Shown in pieces: positions 18,613 through 22,153 of a DNA stretch of 22,153 bases (positions are counted from its first letter, which is position 1; the number at the start of each line of letters is the position of its first letter). This DNA is from Priapulus caudatus (taxonomy: Eukaryota > Priapulida > Priapulimorpha > Priapulimorphida > Priapulidae): NCBI RefSeq assembly GCF_000485595.1, contig NW_014577157.1, positions 214,600 through 236,752 on the forward strand, read 5' to 3'. The position numbers were made by a program, and so were the translations under genes. The notes under the pieces are model-generated. The model worked only from the letters and a program-made list of their open reading frames with translations. It was not told the origin of the DNA and did not search any database.

Positions 18613-19284
18613 TTACTTTGACTTTTTACTCTTTTTCCTTTTCAATTGCTTTGTTTCAGTAGAACTTATATCTAGGTCTTTATTGAATTGCTGGTTCTTT
18701 TCTTTAACACGATCTAGTTTAGCCTTCTTTTTTCTCTTCTTATTAGGTAGATCTGAGGTTGGTGTTTCTTCTGTGGAACATTTTGAACTGGCTTCACTCA
18801 CACATTTATGTTTTTTCTTTTTCTTCTTCATCTTTTTTGTAGGCATATTACTTTCATCCCCTACAGAGTTCACATCAGTATGCATCACCTCAGTTCGTTT
18901 GTCCCCACTATCCTCGTCAAGCTTGTTGCGTTTTCTTTTCTTCTTACTATCTACATTTGCTGAACTCTCCATATTTTGAGCGAGGCTAGAGAGTAAGGTT
19001 TGATGCAATGACGCACCTGCCTCCCTTGGTATCCCATCATCAACTGGTGCTTGAGAGAAACCGAATCCAAAGGCATTCCTTCCAAGCCCATCATCACTTG
19101 ATTCGTCATTTATAGGATTTGCAGCCTGCGCTGTAGCACAAATTCTGCCCTGCGCTGCTGCTCGTGCCTGTTGCAGCTGCTTCATCTTTGATGCAAAATA
19201 GTCCTGAACAGAAGTGGAAGATACCAAGAACTGCTCGGTTTTCTCTTCAGGACAGGAGACCACGCTTTCTACATCAGAATTCAC
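18613..19284 (-). CDS. PINX1: PINX1 last exon: conserved QDYF block and Lys-rich tail
   Basis: Acceptor ATGTTTAG precedes 19284; the frame is open for 223 codons to the stop at 18615-18613. STSVQDYFASKMKQLQQARA matches the human TIQEYFAKRM block. A linker unlike human follows (PINDESSDDGLGRNAFGFGF), then basic clusters (KKKRKRNK, KKMKKKKKKHK, KKRKKKAK, KRKKSKKSK). The tail is low in complexity and will align poorly, but its composition fits a nucleolar protein. A plus-strand open frame over the same bases (18509-18979) is its antisense shadow. Confidence 0.93.
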   Translation of the reverse strand: MNSDVESVVSCPEEKTEQFLVSSTSVQDYFASKMKQLQQARAAAQGRICATAQAANPINDESSDDGLGRNAFGFGFSQAPVDDGIPREAGASLHQTLLSSLAQNMESSANVDSKKKRKRNKLDEDSGDKRTEVMHTDVNSVGDESNMPTKKMKKKKKKHKCVSEASSKCSTEETPTSDLPNKKRKKKAKLDRVKEKNQQFNKDLDISSTETKQLKRKKSKKSK

Positions 19285-20993
19285 CTAAACATAACCAGAC
19301 AACACAAACAAATGTAAACAGGCAGTTTTTTTTACTAAACACTTGATAATAACATTTATATTATTATTGCCAGAATATAAATGTCATATATAAACTTTGA
19401 GTTATATAAAAAATTTATATAAAATAGAATAAGTAATCACCTTTAAAATATACATATATGGCCTTAATGAATGTGGGCTGCTAACTTTCTAAACACTTGT
19501 CTACATGCAAAAATGTTTTATCCTTTATGGTTTTATCTGAAAGATACAAGAATCGGGCATTAAAATGAATGAAAAAGTTAGCCGTTTTAGTTACAACTAG
19601 CTGTAACAGAAGTCAATCAGCATACCTCGGATCTCGTGAGAGGAGTAGCAGGAGCAGACATGGCATTCCGGTTGCCTAAAATGCATGCCAGATCATCCTG
19701 ACTAGCACCTGTTAGGTCCTTTCCTTTAGTAAACTTGTGGTAGCTGTTACATACAAAATTTAAACTGTACTATACTCCTAGCTCCATGATTCACATTTGT
19801 AACTTCATAATAAGCAATAATACTATTAATAGCATAAAGGAATCATCATATTAGTATAAGTTAATAAAAATCACAAACTCAAACAAATAACAGGATTTCA
19901 ATATAAGCAATAGATTTCATTCAAATTATTGAAAAAAAAAACTGGCGAGTAAATTATAATAGCTGAACAACTGAGCACTAAACATATTCAAACTTACTGC
20001 ACTCTAGACCTTGACTTCTTAGACTTCTGCTCTAGACTTTGAGTAAGGTCTGTCTCATTGTCCTTCTTTGTTTTCTTCTTCTTTTTGGATTTTTTGATCC
20101 CATGACTCTCATTGAGTTGGGTGAGGATTGCATTGAAGTCATCTTGGTGTGCAATCCAGTTGTCATCGTGAATGTTAGTGCAACCCACACCTGCAAATTA
20201 GAATATACACTGTCAACCAGAAAACGTTGGTGATAGCTAGGTCCTCGATATTCTGACATACCTGTAAAATAACTTTTTATTTCTAGAAGTCTTGCCTATT
20301 GCCAAGTTCCTAAATTTCCCACCATATTTATATTTTCATGGTTTTAGCCTTCAGCAAAATAACCGTTTTAGTCTTAAAAAATCTATTTGGCGGTATCAGG
20401 CAAGCAGCATGCATACAAAATAAATGTAATATGTTATTTGAAATAGCTTGCTCATTTCCAATTAACAATTACTTCTTCCAAAAATGCACCATAGCATTGT
20501 TACACAGGTTCTAACTTCTTATACATAAGAGGCACAGTGGCGCATCGCCGTTGTCAAATTTAACATTGCCGTAAAATCTTCCTGTATTTACCCGCCGTTG
20601 TCAAAATAGTGTCATTTTATTTTCAGGGTACCTCAAATGCAGTCTAATTAATACATTCAAATGTTTAAAATTGGGCCCCCCCCCCCCCCGCGTCCGCCTG
20701 CAGCGTCCGCATGTGTGCCTATGAAACCTCTGAATCCACCATGCACGGTTTTTTCCCAAACTGGCCATTACCTCCTTTGTCTAATTTTCCCTCAGAAGAA
20801 GATGTTAACATTCAATAGTAGATTTCTTAAACATCTGAAATGCAAAATTATCAAGAAACCTCCCTCTCACCTCTGTTGTCATCCTTCATGTCAAGTTTGA
20901 CATGTTCAGTGTTACCATCTTCATTTGCACCTAGACCCTTGCCTCTGCTCCATCCCATTTGTTTTAGCATGCGCTCTCCAAACTTGTTGGTGT
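18613..20993 (-). CDS. PINX1: PINX1 homologue (G-patch protein), four exons, first exon missing
   Basis: PINX1 is a nucleolar and telomeric protein; in human it binds TERF1/PIN2 and TERT, inhibits telomerase and takes part in rRNA and snoRNA maturation. Exons at 20993-20871, 20190-19998, 19743-19626 and 19284-18613 join in frame through GT-AG introns to 367 codons plus stop. Domain order matches human PINX1: G-patch (FGERMLKQMGWSRGKGLGAN); the diagnostic DDNWIAHQDDFN; YHKFTKGKDL and LACILGNR; STSVQDYFASKMKQL at the start of the region matching the telomerase-inhibitory domain; and a Lys-rich tail with several nuclear or nucleolar signals. Human PINX1 has 328 residues; with a first exon of about 29 residues this one would have near 396, the extra being mainly in the C-terminal region. 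The first exon (a KRRKQKW-type motif) was not found up to 22153. Confidence 0.95.
19285..19625 (-). other. PINX1 intron (last)
   Basis: A GT-AG intron of 341 bp, A+T-rich, with nothing further recognised. Confidence 0.9.
19626..19743 (-). CDS. PINX1: PINX1 exon with YHKFTKGKDL
   Basis: Acceptor TGTAACAG precedes 19743 and donor GTATGC follows 19626; the exon is 118 bp, one base plus 39 codons. It encodes YHKFTKGKDLTGASQDDLAC and ILGNRNAMSAPATPLTRSE. Human PINX1 has a similar YMKFTKGKDL and CIFGKR here. It ends at a codon boundary. Confidence 0.93.
19998..20190 (-). CDS. PINX1: PINX1 exon with the DNWIAHQDDFN block
   Basis: Acceptor TTTGCAG precedes 20190 and donor GTAAGT follows 19998; the exon is 193 bp. 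It joins the previous exon to give DDNRGVGCTNIHDDNWIAHQ, close to the human sequence at this place. It then continues DDFNAILTQLNESHG and a Lys/Ser-rich linker ending SRSRVH, the His being completed in the next exon. Confidence 0.95.
20191..20870 (-). other. PINX1 intron after the G-patch exon
   Basis: A 680-bp GT-AG intron. It includes a C14 run (20676-20689) followed by C/G-rich sequence and a short duplicated phrase CGCCGTTGTCAAA (near 20547 and 20591). No gene is seen inside. Confidence 0.9.
20871..20993 (-). CDS. PINX1: PINX1 exon with the G-patch
   Basis: Acceptor CTTACAG precedes 20993; donor GTGAGA follows 20871. The exon is 123 bp and starts and ends inside codons (two bases in, one base out). 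It reads from TNKFGERMLKQMGW through GLGANEDGNTEHVKLDMK to DDNR. The glycines of MGWSRGKGLGA are the conserved G-patch core, which in this family contacts DEAH helicases. Confidence 0.95.
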
Positions 20994-21597
20994 CTGTAAG
21001 CAAGCATCATGACACATTGAATCAGAATTAACCATAATAAACAAGGATGGTTCATAACTAACAACAAGCAGTGATTGTCTGCGCTGCATGTCACCATACT
21101 GGATCCCATTCGAACCCAACTTGCCAGCAGGCTCAGATCAGCTGGATCGAGTTCAGTGGATCCAATCGAACAAACAGCCAGTTTCATCGGACCCACGTGA
21201 TCCGGATCATACGATCTGCCCAAACAAACATTCCCTGAAGGTAACCTTCACAATAACGATTGGTACTGCCACCAAATCTTGCATAAAGATTCAAAACTGA
21301 GATCTCCCATTAATCGATAGATGATGATATAATTTCCTGCCATGACTCACTTTCAGCTTACATTAGTTTTTAATTCGGATGGTTTTGGCACCCTTTGTAG
21401 ATATAATAAAAAGGCTTGTAAAATTACCCATGAACTGTAAGGAAAGAACCCCATATAAAAATTGGTGGCAAGTGAAACAATGCCAAAACTAGGTACCAGA
21501 TGCCATTTTCACATACTATGCACACAAAAACAAATACATAGTCAGAACTAAGTGTGATCTGGTGTCCAAGGAAGTCGGACTGTACTCATATTCACTG
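20994..21597. other. Probable first intron of PINX1
   Basis: Sequence upstream of the G-patch exon on the minus strand. Several GGATC-containing words cluster at 21110-21210 (for example GGATCCCATTCGAACCC and GGATCCAATCGAAC), suggesting a decayed repeat. The conserved N-terminal PINX1 exon was searched for on the minus strand and not seen. Confidence 0.4.
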
Positions 21598-21712
21598 TAA
21601 TGTAACCCAGCACAAATTAGGGTACCTATTCTTGGTAACTAGATACCGCTCTAGGTGCTCCAGGTTGGTCTGCAGATAGGCAACCTACTCAGTACTCTGC
21701 TGGGTTACATTA
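21598..21712. mobile_element. Small TA-flanked inverted-repeat element (115 bp)
   Basis: TAATGTAACCCAGCA (21598-21612) is repeated exactly inverted at 21698-21712. If the outer TA is a target duplication, the terminal repeat is the 13-bp ATGTAACCCAGCA, as in a Tc1/mariner- or similar TA-inserting MITE. It has no coding capacity. Confidence 0.75.
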
Positions 21713-21720
21713 TTATATTA

Positions 21721-21744
21721 ACTAGTACTAGAAATAGTACTAGT
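21721..21744. repeat. 10-bp perfect hairpin
   Basis: ACTAGTACTA and TAGTACTAGT around GAAA. Confidence 0.75.
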
Positions 21745-21765
21745 AAATAACTAAAAATATGTTGA

Positions 21766-21833
21766 AATGAAAGTGTCAATATGACACTGTAGCTCACCAC
21801 AATGAAAGTGTCAATGACACTGTAGCTCACCAC
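21766..21833. repeat. Tandem duplication of a mini-hairpin unit
   Basis: Two copies, 35 bp (21766-21800) and 33 bp (21801-21833), are identical except that the first has ATATG where the second has ATG. Each contains AGTGTCA facing TGACACT, then GTAGCTCACCAC. Confidence 0.9.
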
Positions 21834-22153
21834 AAAAAAGGACACAAATGAGCGAGTAAGAAGAAGTCAGTTTTAATTGAGCAACCATCGACGTACATTA
21901 TAGAAACGATTGCCATCTGTATATCGCAATAATAATTTATAAACCAAAATGAATCACAATTTGTGACCCGCTTTTAGGCGATGCGCGGCTTGAAATAAAT
22001 AGGTTATGCTGCGTTCCGACATGTTTTGTAAATCTTACTCTAATATACGACGTTTTATCGAGCAGGTGGAAAGGAAATGCCAATTTTGCATTAAAGATAT
22101 TGTCAATGAAATCTTGTAAAACGAACCAGACGAGTGTAGACACCACAGACTGT
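21834..22153. other. Unassigned sequence at the right edge
   Basis: No exon of PINX1 or other gene recognised. A 69-codon minus-strand frame (22146-21937) has no recognisable motif. Confidence 0.3.

Noticed and set aside
18509-18979. 156-codon plus-strand frame rich in Phe/Leu/Ser
   Set aside because: Antisense shadow of the Lys-rich PINX1 tail.
21105-21125. GGATCCCATTCGAACCC resembling a tRNA T-arm box
   Set aside because: No matching A box, cloverleaf or acceptor stem could be built around it.
20921-21223. 100-codon minus-strand frame overlapping the G-patch exon
   Set aside because: It reads the exon in the wrong frame and continues into the upstream intron.

Overview
This is eukaryotic, almost certainly metazoan, nuclear DNA. 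The evidence is one clearly split gene with GT-AG introns (a PINX1 homologue), animal-type transposable element (TE) remnants (a decayed CR1/L2-like LINE and several hAT- and mariner-like non-autonomous DNA elements), long (CA)n and (GA)n microsatellites, and mostly A+T-rich non-coding sequence. The repeat style suggests an invertebrate, but I cannot name the species. No bacterial operon, CRISPR array, tRNA or rRNA is visible.

Layout. Bases 1-1780 hold a 32-bp GC-rich minisatellite, split by about 1 kb of unrelated sequence that itself contains a small hAT-like element (218-523). Bases 1780-2960 are CpG-rich with a GA tract and no convincing gene. A 547-bp foldback element (3538-4084) has nested inverted repeats with two perfect TGACGTCA palindromes. 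Between 4.5 and 10.8 kb, three minus-strand pieces look like exons: a first exon with a CCAAT/E-box promoter (10736-10617), a transmembrane exon (6602-6502) and a terminal-type exon (5300-5097). They may belong to one membrane-protein gene, with a faint resemblance to TMEM98, but linking exons were not found. The same interval carries a hairpin (6751-6831) and an hAT-like element (9114-9566).

Bases 10936-12290 are the 3' part of a dead non-LTR retrotransposon on the minus strand; its polymerase FADD motif has decayed to FSNE. Bases 13008-13680 are a compound CA/CG/TA microsatellite. Just after it lies a possible signal-peptide first exon on the plus strand (13964-14046). From 14.2 to 17.7 kb the window is repeats: GA tracts followed by a shared 30-bp sequence, hairpins, a TA-flanked element (15774-16268), and an hAT-like element (16822-17668) with a second hAT-like element nested in it (17065-17395).

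Bases 18613-20993 on the minus strand hold four coding exons of PINX1, a G-patch nucleolar protein that in human binds TERF1 and inhibits telomerase. The frame is kept across all three introns and gives 367 residues. The first coding exon (about 29 residues in human) was not found and probably lies beyond the right edge. The right end carries a small TA-flanked element (21598-21712) and a duplicated mini-hairpin (21766-21833). I found no evidence of a multi-gene system; apart from PINX1, the interest is mostly in the repeats and the unassigned exons.
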